Below, in pieces: positions 9,671-18,860 of a DNA stretch of 64,000 bases. How positions within the stretch are numbered: the stretch's first letter is position 1; each line of letters starts with the position of its first letter. This stretch comes from Paludisphaera mucosa (GTDB lineage Bacteria > Planctomycetota > Planctomycetia > Isosphaerales > Isosphaeraceae). The notes under the pieces are model-generated. The model was not told where the DNA came from, ran no database searches, and saw only the letters and a program-made list of their open reading frames with translations. The translations under genes and the position numbers were made by a program. The stretch is from NCBI RefSeq assembly GCF_029589435.1, contig NZ_JARRAG010000002.1, positions 4,092,001 to 4,156,000 of the forward strand. Reading direction: 5' to 3'.

Positions 9671-10379
9671 CGCCGGGCCGGCGGAGCACCCGATAGATCG
9701 TCCCCGGCCGGCGTTCGCCGGCCTCGTCGAGGGTCCACGCGGGCTCGGACTCGGAGACGAGGCCGACCGCGGCGGCCGCCTGCGGGAAAGCCTCGGCCGA
9801 GGCGCGGTAGGGGGTGGTGAGGAGGGCCTCGCCGCCGGGGGCGAGCATGCGGGCGAGGACGCCGGCGACGAGCGGGACGAGCTTCTTCTCGTACAGCACG
9901 TCGGCCGCGATGATGCGCGGGTATCGGGCGTCGGGCGGCTCGCGCCAGTCCAGGAGCAGGGTCGTGGCCCGCTCGGCCGGGAAGCCGTTCTCGGCGACGC
10001 TGCGGCGGATGAAGCCGAACGCGGCGGGGTCGTAATCGCTGAAGCTCACGCGGAAGCCCAGGGCCATCGCGGCGAGGCCCCCCAGGCCCAGCCCGCAGCC
10101 GAGTTCCAGCACCTCGTCGCGGGGGTCGTCGGCGGCCCACCGCGAGACGACGGCCTCGGCGAGCATCCCCGCCCCGGGCCAGAGGTAGGCCCAGTAGGGC
10201 ATGTAGTCGTCGGTGCGGTTCCAGGCGTGGACCGCCGGGTCGTCGAGCAGGCGGTCGGGCTCGACGGGGCGCGCCAGGCGGATCGAGCGGCCGGCGAACT
10301 CGAACGTCGAGACCGTCGTCGGCCCCCGGTACTCGGGCGCCGGGGGACTGGCGTCGTGGGGGGCTCGCGCGACCGACAT
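9639..10379 (-). CDS. Class I SAM-dependent methyltransferase (METTL21/Nnt1-like)
   Basis: 246 residues. An N-terminal segment (RSIRLARPVEPDRLLDDP) is followed by YWAYLWPGAGMLAE, then the SAM-binding loop VLELGCGLGLGGLAA and acidic motif FSDYDPAA. This arrangement (a W-P-x-G-x-x-L segment just before motif I) is that of the METTL21/Nnt1-type family, which often methylates protein lysines; the target here is unknown. The 3' end overlaps the pyrD 3' end by 32 bases in convergent orientation. Confidence 0.85.
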   Translation of the reverse strand: MSVARAPHDASPPAPEYRGPTTVSTFEFAGRSIRLARPVEPDRLLDDPAVHAWNRTDDYMPYWAYLWPGAGMLAEAVVSRWAADDPRDEVLELGCGLGLGGLAAMALGFRVSFSDYDPAAFGFIRRSVAENGFPAERATTLLLDWREPPDARYPRIIAADVLYEKKLVPLVAGVLARMLAPGGEALLTTPYRASAEAFPQAAAAVGLVSESEPAWTLDEAGERRPGTIYRVLRRPGVTPGSIAASR

Positions 10380-10497
10380 GGGGCTCTCCGCGCGACCGTG
10401 GGTTTGACGGCCGGCTTATACTGGGACGTCGTCGCGACGCCGACTCAGGCGCGGCCGCGACGGCCCGACGATCAGGCGATGGAGGTCGACGCCGACG

Positions 10498-11025
10498 ATG
10501 GACGCGCCCAGGAACGAGGACCCGACGGCCCCGCGGCCGGCCGCCGACTCCCGCGTGAGCCTGGCGATCCTCACGGTGCCGGGGCAGGCGAACCCCTTCG
10601 GGACGCTGCACGGCGGGGTCATGCTGCGGATGGCCGACGAGTGCGGGGCGGTCGCGGCGCTCCGGCACGTGGGCCGGGGACAGGTCACGACGGCCGCGAT
10701 GGACTCGATGACGTTCCTGTCCCCGGTCTACGTCGGCGAGCGGGTCGAGATCGTCGCCGAGGTCACGCACGCGGGACGGACGTCGATCGAGACCCGGATC
10801 GAGATCTACGCCGAGGCCCTGCACCACCCCGGCCGCCGCAAGGTCGGCTCGGGCTACGCGCTCTACGTGGCGCTCGACGACGAGGGGAAGCGGCCCCACG
10901 AGGTCCCGCCGCTGCTCTCGACGACCGAGGCCGACCGGCTCCGCGACGAGGCGGCGCGGGACCGGCAGGCCGTCCGCCTGGCCCGCCGCGAGGAGGCCAG
11001 GCGGCACGATCGCGAGTTCCTCTGA
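10498..11025 (+). CDS. Acyl-CoA thioesterase, hotdog fold
   Basis: 175 residues with one hotdog domain of the YciA/BFIT-like acyl-CoA thioesterase type. NPFGTLHGGVMLRMADE holds the central hotdog helix and its Asp, followed by TTAAMDSMTFLSPVYVGERV and the strands VEIVAEVTHAGRTSIETRI. Such enzymes hydrolyse acyl-CoA to free acid and CoA in the cytoplasm; chain-length preference cannot be read from sequence. The C-terminus is a charged Arg-rich helix. It stands alone on this strand. Confidence 0.87.
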   Translation: MDAPRNEDPTAPRPAADSRVSLAILTVPGQANPFGTLHGGVMLRMADECGAVAALRHVGRGQVTTAAMDSMTFLSPVYVGERVEIVAEVTHAGRTSIETRIEIYAEALHHPGRRKVGSGYALYVALDDEGKRPHEVPPLLSTTEADRLRDEAARDRQAVRLARREEARRHDREFL

Positions 11026-11045
11026 CCGACTCGCGCGGCCGCGGC

Positions 11046-11378
11046 TCAGGCCGACGCCGGGGGGGTCGTCTCGGCGGCGGCGGTCGTCGAGACCGCGCCC
11101 GGGATCTCGAACTTGGGAATGCTCTCGTCGGCCGGCGTCGCCGAGGCCCGCGCGGGCTCGTACGTCGTGGTCGGCTTGGGGGCCTGGTAGGGCGAAGTGT
11201 AGCTGGAGATCGACGACGAGGAGTCGTCGAGGCCGCTGGTCACCTCGTTGAGCCCCTTCTTGAACTCGACGATCCCCTTGCCCAGGGAGCGGCCCACTTC
11301 GGGGAGCCGCTTGCCGAAGAGCAAGACGGCCAGCCCCATCACGATCATCATCTCCATCGGCCCGAGATTGGGTAGCAT
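11046..11378 (-). CDS. tatA: Twin-arginine translocase subunit TatA/TatE
   Basis: 110-residue component of the Tat pathway, which exports folded proteins. The N-terminus is diagnostic: a short periplasmic segment with PNLGPMEMM, one membrane helix (IVMGLAVLLFG), the FG hinge, then the amphipathic helix RLPEVGRSLGKGIVEFKKG. The tail is acidic, Ser-rich and Thr/Ala-rich, as usual for TatA. A GGAG lies upstream of the ATG at 11378. It is followed downstream by the thioesterase gene in convergent orientation, and preceded by a second TatA gene. No tatC is seen nearby. Confidence 0.93.
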   Translation of the reverse strand: MLPNLGPMEMMIVMGLAVLLFGKRLPEVGRSLGKGIVEFKKGLNEVTSGLDDSSSSISSYTSPYQAPKPTTTYEPARASATPADESIPKFEIPGAVSTTAAAETTPPASA

Positions 11379-11459
11379 GCGTGAGGCTCCGTGTCGTGTG
11401 CGACCGCTGCGCGTGTTGGTCCGTCCGTCCGTCCGATCCGTCCGCCGTCGCGGCCGGGA

Positions 11460-11669
11460 TCAGGGGGAGGGGGGGGTGATCTTCTTGTCGACGTTGACGG
11501 CCTCGTCGATCTCGTCCTCGATCCCCGACACGCCCTTCTTGAACTCGGTGACGCTCTTGCCGAGCGAGCGCATCACGCTGGGCAGGCGGTTGCCGAACAT
11601 CAGGAGGGAGACGAACGCCACGATCACGAGCTCGGTGGTCCCGAGGTTCGGCAAGAATGCGAGCGGCAT
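11460..11669 (-). CDS. tatA: Second TatA/TatE-type subunit (short)
   Basis: 69 residues. It has the same plan as its downstream neighbour: PNLGTTELVIVAFVSLLMFGNRLPSVMRSLGKSVTEFKKG split over a membrane helix, an FG hinge and an amphipathic helix, then a short acidic tail. The FGNRLP hinge and helix match the family closely, and length is near the minimum for TatA/E. Same strand as, and 81 bases upstream of, the 110-residue TatA, so both are probably one transcript. The two tails differ strongly, suggesting different roles or tuning. Confidence 0.92.
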   Translation of the reverse strand: MPLAFLPNLGTTELVIVAFVSLLMFGNRLPSVMRSLGKSVTEFKKGVSGIEDEIDEAVNVDKKITPPSP

Positions 11670-11741
11670 GGCTGGGTCCTCAGTCGGTCGGTTCGAGTCG
11701 ATGCGGTTCGAAGATGCCAGGGGGTCAGGTCCGGGTGAAGC

Positions 11742-12023
11742 TCAGGGGGGCGGGGGCGGGCCGGCGACGATCAGGGTTCGGGCGACGATCCAGGTGACGA
11801 CGGCCGCGGCCGCGAGCAGGGTCAGCGCCCAGAAGAGGCGGTTCCCCCGCGTCAGCGAGGCCCCGACCACGCGCCCGCGACGGCGGGCGGCCGACTCGCC
11901 CCGGCGGACGGGGCTGAGCCAGGGCAGGACGGCCCGGGCGCGATCGCTCTTGAGCACCCCGGAGCGTCCGTAGAGCGCCAGGGCGACCGCGGCGATCAAC
12001 ACCAGTTCGCGGAAGCCGATCAT
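11742..12023 (-). CDS. Small TatA-like membrane protein with a second C-terminal membrane helix
   Basis: 93 residues, first gene of the minus-strand tat row. The start (MIGFRELVLIAAVALALYGR) resembles a TatA N-terminus: a polar Glu before one membrane helix and an aromatic-Gly hinge (YG in place of FG), then a basic, partly amphipathic stretch with LPWLSPVRRG. Unlike TatA it ends in a second hydrophobic segment (LFWALTLLAAAAVVTWIVA) and a poly-Pro tail. ATG 12023 is chosen because the TatA-like segment begins there. It could be a divergent TatA/B relative or an unrelated two-helix protein. Position and N-terminus favour the former, but this is inference. Confidence 0.6.
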   Translation of the reverse strand: MIGFRELVLIAAVALALYGRSGVLKSDRARAVLPWLSPVRRGESAARRRGRVVGASLTRGNRLFWALTLLAAAAVVTWIVARTLIVAGPPPPP

Positions 12024-12235
12024 CACGCCTCGCCCGATGCTCGCGGGAATGGGACGACGCCTCGGCCGCACCAGGCGCGGCGACGGGTCGAATGCGAAGG
12101 ATGGCCCGCGGGGGGCGGGAAACCGGAGGGGTTGCGCACACGGGACGCCGCCGCGTTGATGGGGGCCGACAGATCGGCGCCGACCATAGGCCTGTGCGTC
12201 TCGACAGGGACGACGCGGGGGGATTACCTCATCCC

Positions 12236-12263
12236 ATCCTATCGGCCCCCATCCCCCTGTCAA
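12236..12263 (-). promoter_or_regulatory. Sigma-70-type promoter for the tat row
   Basis: On the minus strand TTGACA (12258-12263) is followed after 16 bases by TAGGAT (12236-12241). The -35 is a perfect consensus and the -10 matches four of six. It faces the small TatA-like gene that starts at 12023, giving a leader of about 200 bases. It is back-to-back with the promoter of the divergent kinase gene. Confidence 0.5.
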
Positions 12264-12348
12264 TCCCCCTCCCCGGGCGGCGCGGGCCCGATCCGGCCCG
12301 AACGCCGTTCCGCGGTGCAGAAACGCCCGGTCCCGGCCGCCGCCTCGT

Positions 12349-12378
12349 TTGAACGGGCGGATTCGCGGCTGGTATAAT
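12349..12378 (+). promoter_or_regulatory. Sigma-70-type promoter for the hybrid kinase gene
   Basis: TTGAAC (12349-12354), an 18-base spacer, then TATAAT (12373-12378), a perfect -10. Transcription would begin near 12385, upstream of the kinase start at 12439. This argues against the in-frame ATG at 12349, which lies inside the promoter. Confidence 0.6.
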
Positions 12379-12438
12379 CCATCCTCGCCTGGAGTGCCGG
12401 GGACGCCTGGTCGTCGTTCGATGGGGTGGAGGCTGAGG

Positions 12439-15400
12439 ATGGCGTCGGCCGGTGACGAGACGGGAGGGGCCCTCGAGGCGGCCTTGCAGGACGCCCAGAG
12501 CGTCCTGGAGGCGCGTCGTCGCGCCGAGGAGGCGCTCTCGGCCGAGCGCGAGCGGCTGCGGATCACGCTGGCCAGCATCGGCGACGGGGTGATCAGCACC
12601 GACGCCGAGGGCCGGGTGACGTACCTCAACGGCGTCGCCGAGCGGCTGACCGGCTGGGCCGTCGCCGAGGCCGCCGGCCGGCCGCTCCAGGAAGTCTTCC
12701 GGATCGTCAACCAGTATTCCCGCGAGCCCGTCGAGAACCCGGCGCTGCGGGCGCTGCGCGACGGCGTGGTCGTCGGCCTGGCGAACCACACGATCCTGAT
12801 CGCCCGCGACGGCGCCGAGCGGCCGATCGACGACAGCGCCGCGCCGATGTTCGACGGCCGGCGCGCGGCGATCGGCGCCGTGCTGGTCTTCCGCGACGTG
12901 ACCGAGCGGAGCCGGGCCCACGAGGCGCGGGCGCGGCTGGCGGCGATCGTCGATTCGTCCGACGACGCGATCGTCAGCAAGGACCTCGACGGCGTCGTGC
13001 AATCGTGGAACGCCGGCGCCGAGCGGCTCTTCGGCTGGCCGCGAGAGGAGGCGGTCGGCCGTCCCCTGGCTTCGCTCATCATCCCGCCCGACCGCCTGGG
13101 CGAGGAGGAAGCGATCCTGGAGAAGATCCGCCGGGGCGAGCGGGTGCCGCCGTTCGAGACCGTCCGGATGCGGAAGGACGGCGGCCTGGTCGAGATCTCG
13201 GCGACGATGTCGCCGGTGCGCGACGACGAGGGCCGCGTGGTCGCCGCGTCCAAGATCGCGCGCGACGTCACGGCGGCCAAGGCGGCCGAGCGGGCCCAGC
13301 GGGCGGCCGAGGAGCGGGCCCGGTTCCTCGCCGACCTGGCGGCGGCGTCGCAGGGGTCGACCGACCCGGACGCGTTCATGGCCGTCGCGGCGCGGCTGCT
13401 GGTCGAGCACATGGGAGTCGACCGCTGCGCCTACGCCGAGGTGGAGGACGAGTCGGTCTTCGTCGTCACCGGCGACCACGCGCGGGGCGTCCCCAGCATC
13501 GTCGGCCGCTGGCCGGTGGCGGCGTTCGGGGCCGAGGTCGTCCGCTGCATGGCCGCGAACGAGCCCTACGTCCTCGAAGATTCCGAGGCCGACCCCCGCG
13601 CCGGCACGGACCTCGCGGCCTTCCGCGCGACGCGGATCCGGGGCGTGATCTGCGCGCCGCTGCACAAGGACGGGCGGCTCATCGCCGCGATGGCCGTCCA
13701 CCAGGCGACGCCCCGGCGATGGACGCCGGAGGAGGTCTCGCTGCTGGGCACGGTCGTCGACCGCTGCTGGGAGACGCTGGAACGAGCCCGGATGGCGCGC
13801 GGCCTGCGCGAGAGCGAGGCCCGGTCCCGGGCGATCGTCGAGACCACGCCCGAGTGCGTCAAGCTCGTCGCCGCCGACGGCGTCGTGCTCCAGATGAACC
13901 CCGCCGGCCTGGCGATGCTGGAGGCCGACGGGCCCGGGGACGTGGTGGGCCGGAGCGTCTTCGGCGCGATCGCGCCCGAGCATCTCGCCTCGTTCCGCGC
14001 CTTCCACGAGCGGGTCTGCCGGGGCGAGCCCGGGAGGCTGGAGTTCGAGATCATCGGCCGCCGCGGGACCCGCCGCCACATCGAGTCGTCGGGCGTGCCG
14101 CTGCCGGCCGCCGGCGGCGGCTTCCACCACATGGCCGTCTCGCGCGACGTCAGCGAGCGCGTCCTGGCCGCCCGCGCCCTGGCGGAGAGCCGCGCCCGGC
14201 TGGACTACACCGTCCGGCTCTCCGGCGTCGGCTTCTGGTACTGCGACCTGCCGTTCGAAGTGCTGACCTGGGACGTCCGCGTCAAGGAGCACTTCCACCT
14301 GCCTCCCGACGCGACCGTCACCATCGAGACCTTTTACGAGCGGATCCACCCCGAGGACCGCGAGCCGACCCGCCGGGCGATCGAGGCGTCGATCGCGGGC
14401 CACGCCGGCTACGACGTCGACTACCGCACCGTCCACCCGACCACGGGCCAGGTCAAGTGGATCCGGGCGCTGGGGGGGGCTGCGTACGCACCCGACGGGA
14501 CGCCGACCCGGTTCGATGGCGTGACCGTCGACGCCTCCGCCCGCAAGCTCGACGAGCAGCGGCTCGCCCGCCTGCTCGAGCGCGAGCGCGAGCAGACCCG
14601 GGTGCTCCGCCGCGTGGCCGACGCCGCGCTGGCGATCCAGTCCGCGGACTCGCTCGAAGGCGTGCTGCGGGTCGTCGCCGAGGAGGGCCGGGCCGTCGTC
14701 GGCGCCCACCAGGCCGTCACCAGCCTGACGACCGGCGACGACGGGGGCCAGGCCGTCACCACGGTCTCGCTGTCCGACAAGTACGCCCGCTGGCGCGATT
14801 ACAGGGTCGAGCCGACCGGGCAGGGGATCTACGTCCAGGTCGTGCGCTCCAACCGCCCCATGCGACTGACCCAGGCCGAGTTGGAGGCCCATCCCGCCTG
14901 GCGCCGCTTCAGCGGCCACGCCGCCGAGCACCCGCCGCTGAGGGGCTGGCTCGCCGTCCCGCTCATCGGCCGCGACGGCCGGAACCTCGGCCTGCTCCAG
15001 CTCTCCGACAAGGAGGACGGCGAGTTCACCGAGGCCGACGAGGCCGTGATCGTCCAGCTCGCCCACATCGCCGCCGTGGCCATCGAGAACGCCCGTCTCA
15101 ACGGCGAGCTCCGCGAGCAGGACCGCCGCAAGGACGAATTCCTGGCCCTGCTCGCCCACGAGCTGCGCAACCCCCTGGCCCCGCTCCGCAACGGCCTCCA
15201 GCTCATGCGGCTGGCCGCCGACCCGGCGACCGTCCTGCAGGCGCGGGCCATGATGGACCGGCAGCTCGGCCACATGGTCCGGCTCATCGACGACCTGCTC
15301 GACGTCTCGCGGATCAACCAGAACAAGATGAGCCTGCGGCGCGAGCGGGTCCTGCTGGAGGACGTCGTCGCCGCGGCCGTCGAGACCGCCCGGCCCCTGA

Positions 15401-16230
15401 TCGAGGCCGCCGGCCACGAGCTGGCCGTCGCGCTCCCGCCGGGGCCGACGCCGCTCTTCGCCGACCTGACGCGGCTGGCCCAGGTCTTCAGCAACCTCCT
15501 GACCAACAGCGCCAAGTACACCGCCCACGGCGGCCGGATTCGGCTGAAGGCCCGTCGCGAGGCGGCCGAGGTCGTCGTGGAGGTGCAGGACGACGGCATC
15601 GGCATCCCGGCCGAGTCCCTCCCCAGGCTGTTCGACATGTTCTCGCAGGTCGACCGCAGCATCGAGCGCTCCACCGGCGGGCTGGGCATCGGCCTGGCGC
15701 TGGTGAAGGGCCTGGTCGAGATGCACGGCGGCGAGGTCGAGGCCGCCAGCGAGGGGCCGGGCCGCGGCAGCACCTTCACCGTCCGCCTCCCCGCCCTGCC
15801 CGTCGAGGCCGAGGCCGGCGGCGACGTCGGCCGGCCCGAGGCCCAGGCGGGCGCGACCGCCCCCCGCCGGGTGCTGGTGGTCGACGACAACCGCGACTCG
15901 GCCGCCTCGATGGCCGCGATCCTGCGGATCCTCGGCGGCGAGGTCCGCACGGCGCACGACGGCCTGGAGGCGGTCGCGACGGCCGAGGCGTTCCGGCCCG
16001 ACGTCATCCTGATGGACGTCGGCATGCCCCGGCTCAACGGCTACGACGCCACCCGCCGCATCCGCGAGGCCCCGTGGGGCCGCGCCATGGTCGTCATCGC
16101 CCTGACCGGCTGGGGCCAGCAGTCCGACCGCCTCCTCTCCCGCGAGGCCGGCTGCGACGGCCACCTGGTCAAGCCCGTCGACTTCCCCGACCTGGAGAAG
16201 CTCCTCGCCGAACTGGCCCCGCCCCGGTAG
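12439..16230 (+). CDS. Multi-PAS/GAF hybrid sensor histidine kinase
   Basis: Soluble hybrid kinase of 1263 residues from ATG 12439 (GGAGG six bases upstream). No membrane helix is seen. In order: a coiled-coil start; PAS1 ([17 protein letters not shown]); PAS2 ([17 protein letters not shown], then a PAC segment); GAF1 (about 300-450); PAS3 ([17 protein letters not shown]); PAS4 (with [17 protein letters not shown], a PAS_3-type motif); GAF2 (about 720-890); HisKA with His907 in [17 protein letters not shown]; HATPase with DDGIGIP and [18 protein letters not shown]; and a C-terminal receiver with Asp1193 in [14 protein letters not shown]. The many sensory domains suggest integration of several cytoplasmic signals, ligands unknown. 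No response-regulator partner with an output domain is adjacent. Confidence 0.95.
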   Translation: MASAGDETGGALEAALQDAQSVLEARRRAEEALSAERERLRITLASIGDGVISTDAEGRVTYLNGVAERLTGWAVAEAAGRPLQEVFRIVNQYSREPVENPALRALRDGVVVGLANHTILIARDGAERPIDDSAAPMFDGRRAAIGAVLVFRDVTERSRAHEARARLAAIVDSSDDAIVSKDLDGVVQSWNAGAERLFGWPREEAVGRPLASLIIPPDRLGEEEAILEKIRRGERVPPFETVRMRKDGGLVEISATMSPVRDDEGRVVAASKIARDVTAAKAAERAQRAAEERARFLADLAAASQGSTDPDAFMAVAARLLVEHMGVDRCAYAEVEDESVFVVTGDHARGVPSIVGRWPVAAFGAEVVRCMAANEPYVLEDSEADPRAGTDLAAFRATRIRGVICAPLHKDGRLIAAMAVHQATPRRWTPEEVSLLGTVVDRCWETLERARMARGLRESEARSRAIVETTPECVKLVAADGVVLQMNPAGLAMLEADGPGDVVGRSVFGAIAPEHLASFRAFHERVCRGEPGRLEFEIIGRRGTRRHIESSGVPLPAAGGGFHHMAVSRDVSERVLAARALAESRARLDYTVRLSGVGFWYCDLPFEVLTWDVRVKEHFHLPPDATVTIETFYERIHPEDREPTRRAIEASIAGHAGYDVDYRTVHPTTGQVKWIRALGGAAYAPDGTPTRFDGVTVDASARKLDEQRLARLLEREREQTRVLRRVADAALAIQSADSLEGVLRVVAEEGRAVVGAHQAVTSLTTGDDGGQAVTTVSLSDKYARWRDYRVEPTGQGIYVQVVRSNRPMRLTQAELEAHPAWRRFSGHAAEHPPLRGWLAVPLIGRDGRNLGLLQLSDKEDGEFTEADEAVIVQLAHIAAVAIENARLNGELREQDRRKDEFLALLAHELRNPLAPLRNGLQLMRLAADPATVLQARAMMDRQLGHMVRLIDDLLDVSRINQNKMSLRRERVLLEDVVAAAVETARPLIEAAGHELAVALPPGPTPLFADLTRLAQVFSNLLTNSAKYTAHGGRIRLKARREAAEVVVEVQDDGIGIPAESLPRLFDMFSQVDRSIERSTGGLGIGLALVKGLVEMHGGEVEAASEGPGRGSTFTVRLPALPVEAEAGGDVGRPEAQAGATAPRRVLVVDDNRDSAASMAAILRILGGEVRTAHDGLEAVATAEAFRPDVILMDVGMPRLNGYDATRRIREAPWGRAMVVIALTGWGQQSDRLLSREAGCDGHLVKPVDFPDLEKLLAELAPPR

Positions 16231-16254
16231 GCCTGCCAGAGAGGGCGATCCGGC

Positions 16255-18858
16255 TCACAGCCGCGGGTCCACCGGCTCGCTCTCCAGGGCGAGGACGCCG
16301 AAGACGCACTCGTGGACGCGCCGGAGCGGCTCGCCGCGGACGAACCGCTCGAGGGCCTCGACGCCCAGGGCGAACTCGCCCAGGGCCAGCGACCGCTTGC
16401 GGCCGAGGCCCCGGGAGCGGAGCCGCGTCAGGTTCGCCTCGGTCGTGTATTCGGGGCCGTAGATGATCCGCAGGTACTCGCGGCCCCGGCACTTCACCGC
16501 CGGCTGCGCCAGGCCGCGGGCGCCTTTCAGCAAGAACGGCAGGGGCTTGACGACCATGCCCTCGCCGCCCCGATCGGTCAATCCCTCCCACCAGGCGATC
16601 CCCTCCGCCTCGCTCGCCGGGTCGGTGACGTCGACGACCTTGTAGGGCGTCGCGAGGAGCAGCTCCGGGTCGGCGCGGCAGATCTCGGCCAGGATCTCCA
16701 TGTGCCAGACGTGGTCCTTGTCGACCTGCGCGCGGCCCTCGGTGGCGAGCAGGTGGAACGGGGCCAGCTTGTAGCCGGCCAGGCCGGCGACCGGCCAGCA
16801 GTAGCGTCGGTACGCGGCCACGAACCGGCCGACGTCCTCGGCCCGGCGGTGGAACGCCGCCTCGACCTCGCGCAGCTTCGCGCGATCCTCCCCCTCCAGC
16901 CGCCCCGCCGCGCGTTCGAGCGCCGCCACGGCGCGCGGCAGCGAGGCGGTCCCCGCCGCGCCGACGGCCGCGTACTGCGACTTCAGCAGCTCCTGCGCCT
17001 TCGCCGACCACGGCATCAGCTCGCAGTCGAGCAGGGCCCACGAGGTCTCCAGGTGCCTCCAGACGTCCGCGGACGTCAGCGCCCCGCGGACGCGGTCGAG
17101 GAACGCCCGCTCCAGGTCGGCGTCGCGAAAGAACCGGCGCCCGGTCCGGGTGACGACCGCGCCGACCTCGCCCTCGACGCCGAACCGATCGCGCGCGGCG
17201 GCCTCGTCGCGGCAGGCGACGACGACGGCCCGCGAGCCCATGTGCTTCTCCTGGCAGACGACCCTCGGCGCGCCCTGGGCGCGGTAGTACGAGAACGCCT
17301 CCGCCGGGTGCTCCAGCAGCCCGGCCTCGCGGCTGGTCTCGCAGGGGGACATCGTGGGCGGCAGGTAGACCAGCCAGCGCGGGTCGACGGCGAACCGGCT
17401 CATCACCTCCAGGGCCGCGGCGGCGTTCTCCTCGCGGATCGTCACCGGGCCGCGAAGGCGGGTCGGGATGATCCGCTTGCCGATCACGTCTTCGAGGTCG
17501 AGCGTCCGGTTGTTCTCCTGCTGGGCCGAGGCCGCGGGGGCCTGCTCAGCGACGGGGAGGAACGGCCGGGAGGGCTCGCGATACGTCCGCGCGGCGGGGA
17601 CCGAGACGAACGCGCGCTCGGGCCAGCGCAGCGCCGTCAGCGCGCCGCCGAAGACGCAGCCGGTGTCGACGTTCACGGTCCCGTTGAGCCATTCCGGCGC
17701 GGGGACCGGCGTGTGGCCGTAGACGACGGCCGCCTCGCCGCGGTACTCCGCGGCCCAGTTCACGCGGACGGGGAGGCCGAACTCGTCGGTCTCGCCCGTC
17801 GTCTCGCCGTAGAGGGCGAAGTCCCGCACCCGCGACGAGCCCCGGCCCTGCATCTCCGCCTTCATCCCGGCGTGCGCGACCACGAGGCCGCCGCCGTCGA
17901 GCACGTAATGGCTGACCAGGCCGTCCAGGAACGCGGCCAGGTCGGCGACGAACGGGGCCCGCGCGTCGTCCGGCAGGGCGTCGATCTCGGCGAGCGTCTC
18001 GGCCAGGCCGTGGGTGATCTGCACGTCCTTGCCGCGCAGCTTCCTCAGGAGCTTGACGTCGTGGTTGCCCGGGACGCACAGCGCCGAGCCCCCCGCGACC
18101 ATGGACGCGACGAGCCGGACCGTGTCCAGCACCCGGGGTCCGCGGTCGACCAGGTCGCCCACGAAGACCGCCTTGCGGCCCTCGGGGTGGGCGTGGAAGG
18201 CCTGGCCGACCAGCGCCGGCCCGCTCGGGGCCACGGCGGCGACCTCGTATCCGAGCCGCCCCAGCAACGCCTCCAGCTCGTCGCAGCAGCCGTGGACGTC
18301 GCCGATGACGTCGAACGGCCCGCGGTCGTCGCTGCGGTCGTTCCAGAGCGGCACACGTGCAACGACCGCCGACTCGACCTCCTCGGGCGACCTCAGCACG
18401 AAGACGTGGCGGAACCCTTCCTTGCGGAGGTTCCGCAGCGAGCGCCTGAGCTGCGACGCCTGGTTGCGGACGACGTGCGGGCCGAACTCCCGATCCGCGC
18501 GGCCCCGGTTCCGCTCGTGGCAGACGCCTTCCGGCAGGTCGAGCACGATCGCCACCGGCAGGCAGTGGTACCGCCGCGCCGCCTCAACCAGCGGCCGTCG
18601 CGCCTCGGGCTGGACGTTGGTGGCGTCGACGACCGTCAGCCGCCCTCGCTCCAGCCGCTTCGCCGCCACGAACCGCAGCACCTCGAACGCGTCCTTCGTG
18701 GCGGATTGTTCGTTCTCGTCGTCGCTCACCATGCCCCGGCAGGCGTCCGACGAGAGGATCTCGGTCGGCCGGAAATGCCGTCGCGCGAACGTGCTCTTCC
18801 CGGACCCGCTGGGGCCTACCAGGACGACGAGGGACAGCTTGGGGATGGATATGGTCAT
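16255..18858 (-). CDS. pnkp: Polynucleotide kinase-phosphatase (bacterial RNA repair, Pnkp)
   Basis: Three-domain RNA end-healing and sealing enzyme of 867 residues; the Clostridium thermocellum enzyme is 870. The kinase domain carries the P-loop GPSGSGKST (15-23) and phosphorylates 5'-OH ends. The metallophosphoesterase domain (GDVHGCCDE near residue 187, FVGDLVDRGP, VPGNHDVKLL) removes 2',3'-cyclic phosphates. The C-terminal adenylyltransferase domain has motif I EKHMGSRA with predicted nucleophile Lys538; in characterised systems it seals only together with Hen1. The ATG at 18858 starts where Pnkp homology begins, two bases after the HEAT gene stop, so the genes are coupled. Known function: repair of RNAs cut by ribotoxins, with 2'-O-methyl marking by Hen1. 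Confidence 0.95.
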   Translation of the reverse strand: MTISIPKLSLVVLVGPSGSGKSTFARRHFRPTEILSSDACRGMVSDDENEQSATKDAFEVLRFVAAKRLERGRLTVVDATNVQPEARRPLVEAARRYHCLPVAIVLDLPEGVCHERNRGRADREFGPHVVRNQASQLRRSLRNLRKEGFRHVFVLRSPEEVESAVVARVPLWNDRSDDRGPFDVIGDVHGCCDELEALLGRLGYEVAAVAPSGPALVGQAFHAHPEGRKAVFVGDLVDRGPRVLDTVRLVASMVAGGSALCVPGNHDVKLLRKLRGKDVQITHGLAETLAEIDALPDDARAPFVADLAAFLDGLVSHYVLDGGGLVVAHAGMKAEMQGRGSSRVRDFALYGETTGETDEFGLPVRVNWAAEYRGEAAVVYGHTPVPAPEWLNGTVNVDTGCVFGGALTALRWPERAFVSVPAARTYREPSRPFLPVAEQAPAASAQQENNRTLDLEDVIGKRIIPTRLRGPVTIREENAAAALEVMSRFAVDPRWLVYLPPTMSPCETSREAGLLEHPAEAFSYYRAQGAPRVVCQEKHMGSRAVVVACRDEAAARDRFGVEGEVGAVVTRTGRRFFRDADLERAFLDRVRGALTSADVWRHLETSWALLDCELMPWSAKAQELLKSQYAAVGAAGTASLPRAVAALERAAGRLEGEDRAKLREVEAAFHRRAEDVGRFVAAYRRYCWPVAGLAGYKLAPFHLLATEGRAQVDKDHVWHMEILAEICRADPELLLATPYKVVDVTDPASEAEGIAWWEGLTDRGGEGMVVKPLPFLLKGARGLAQPAVKCRGREYLRIIYGPEYTTEANLTRLRSRGLGRKRSLALGEFALGVEALERFVRGEPLRRVHECVFGVLALESEPVDPRL

Positions 18859-18860
18859 GA

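Noticed and set aside
10404-10422. TTGACG and TATACT upstream of the thioesterase gene
   Set aside because: Only 7 bases separate the two hexamers, too short for a sigma-70 promoter.
12229-16164. A 1311-codon open frame on the minus strand opposite the hybrid kinase
   Set aside because: The plus-strand frame has complete PAS, GAF, HisKA, HATPase and receiver motifs. The antisense frame is low-complexity (Gly/Arg/Asp/Val-rich), as expected from high GC at third positions.
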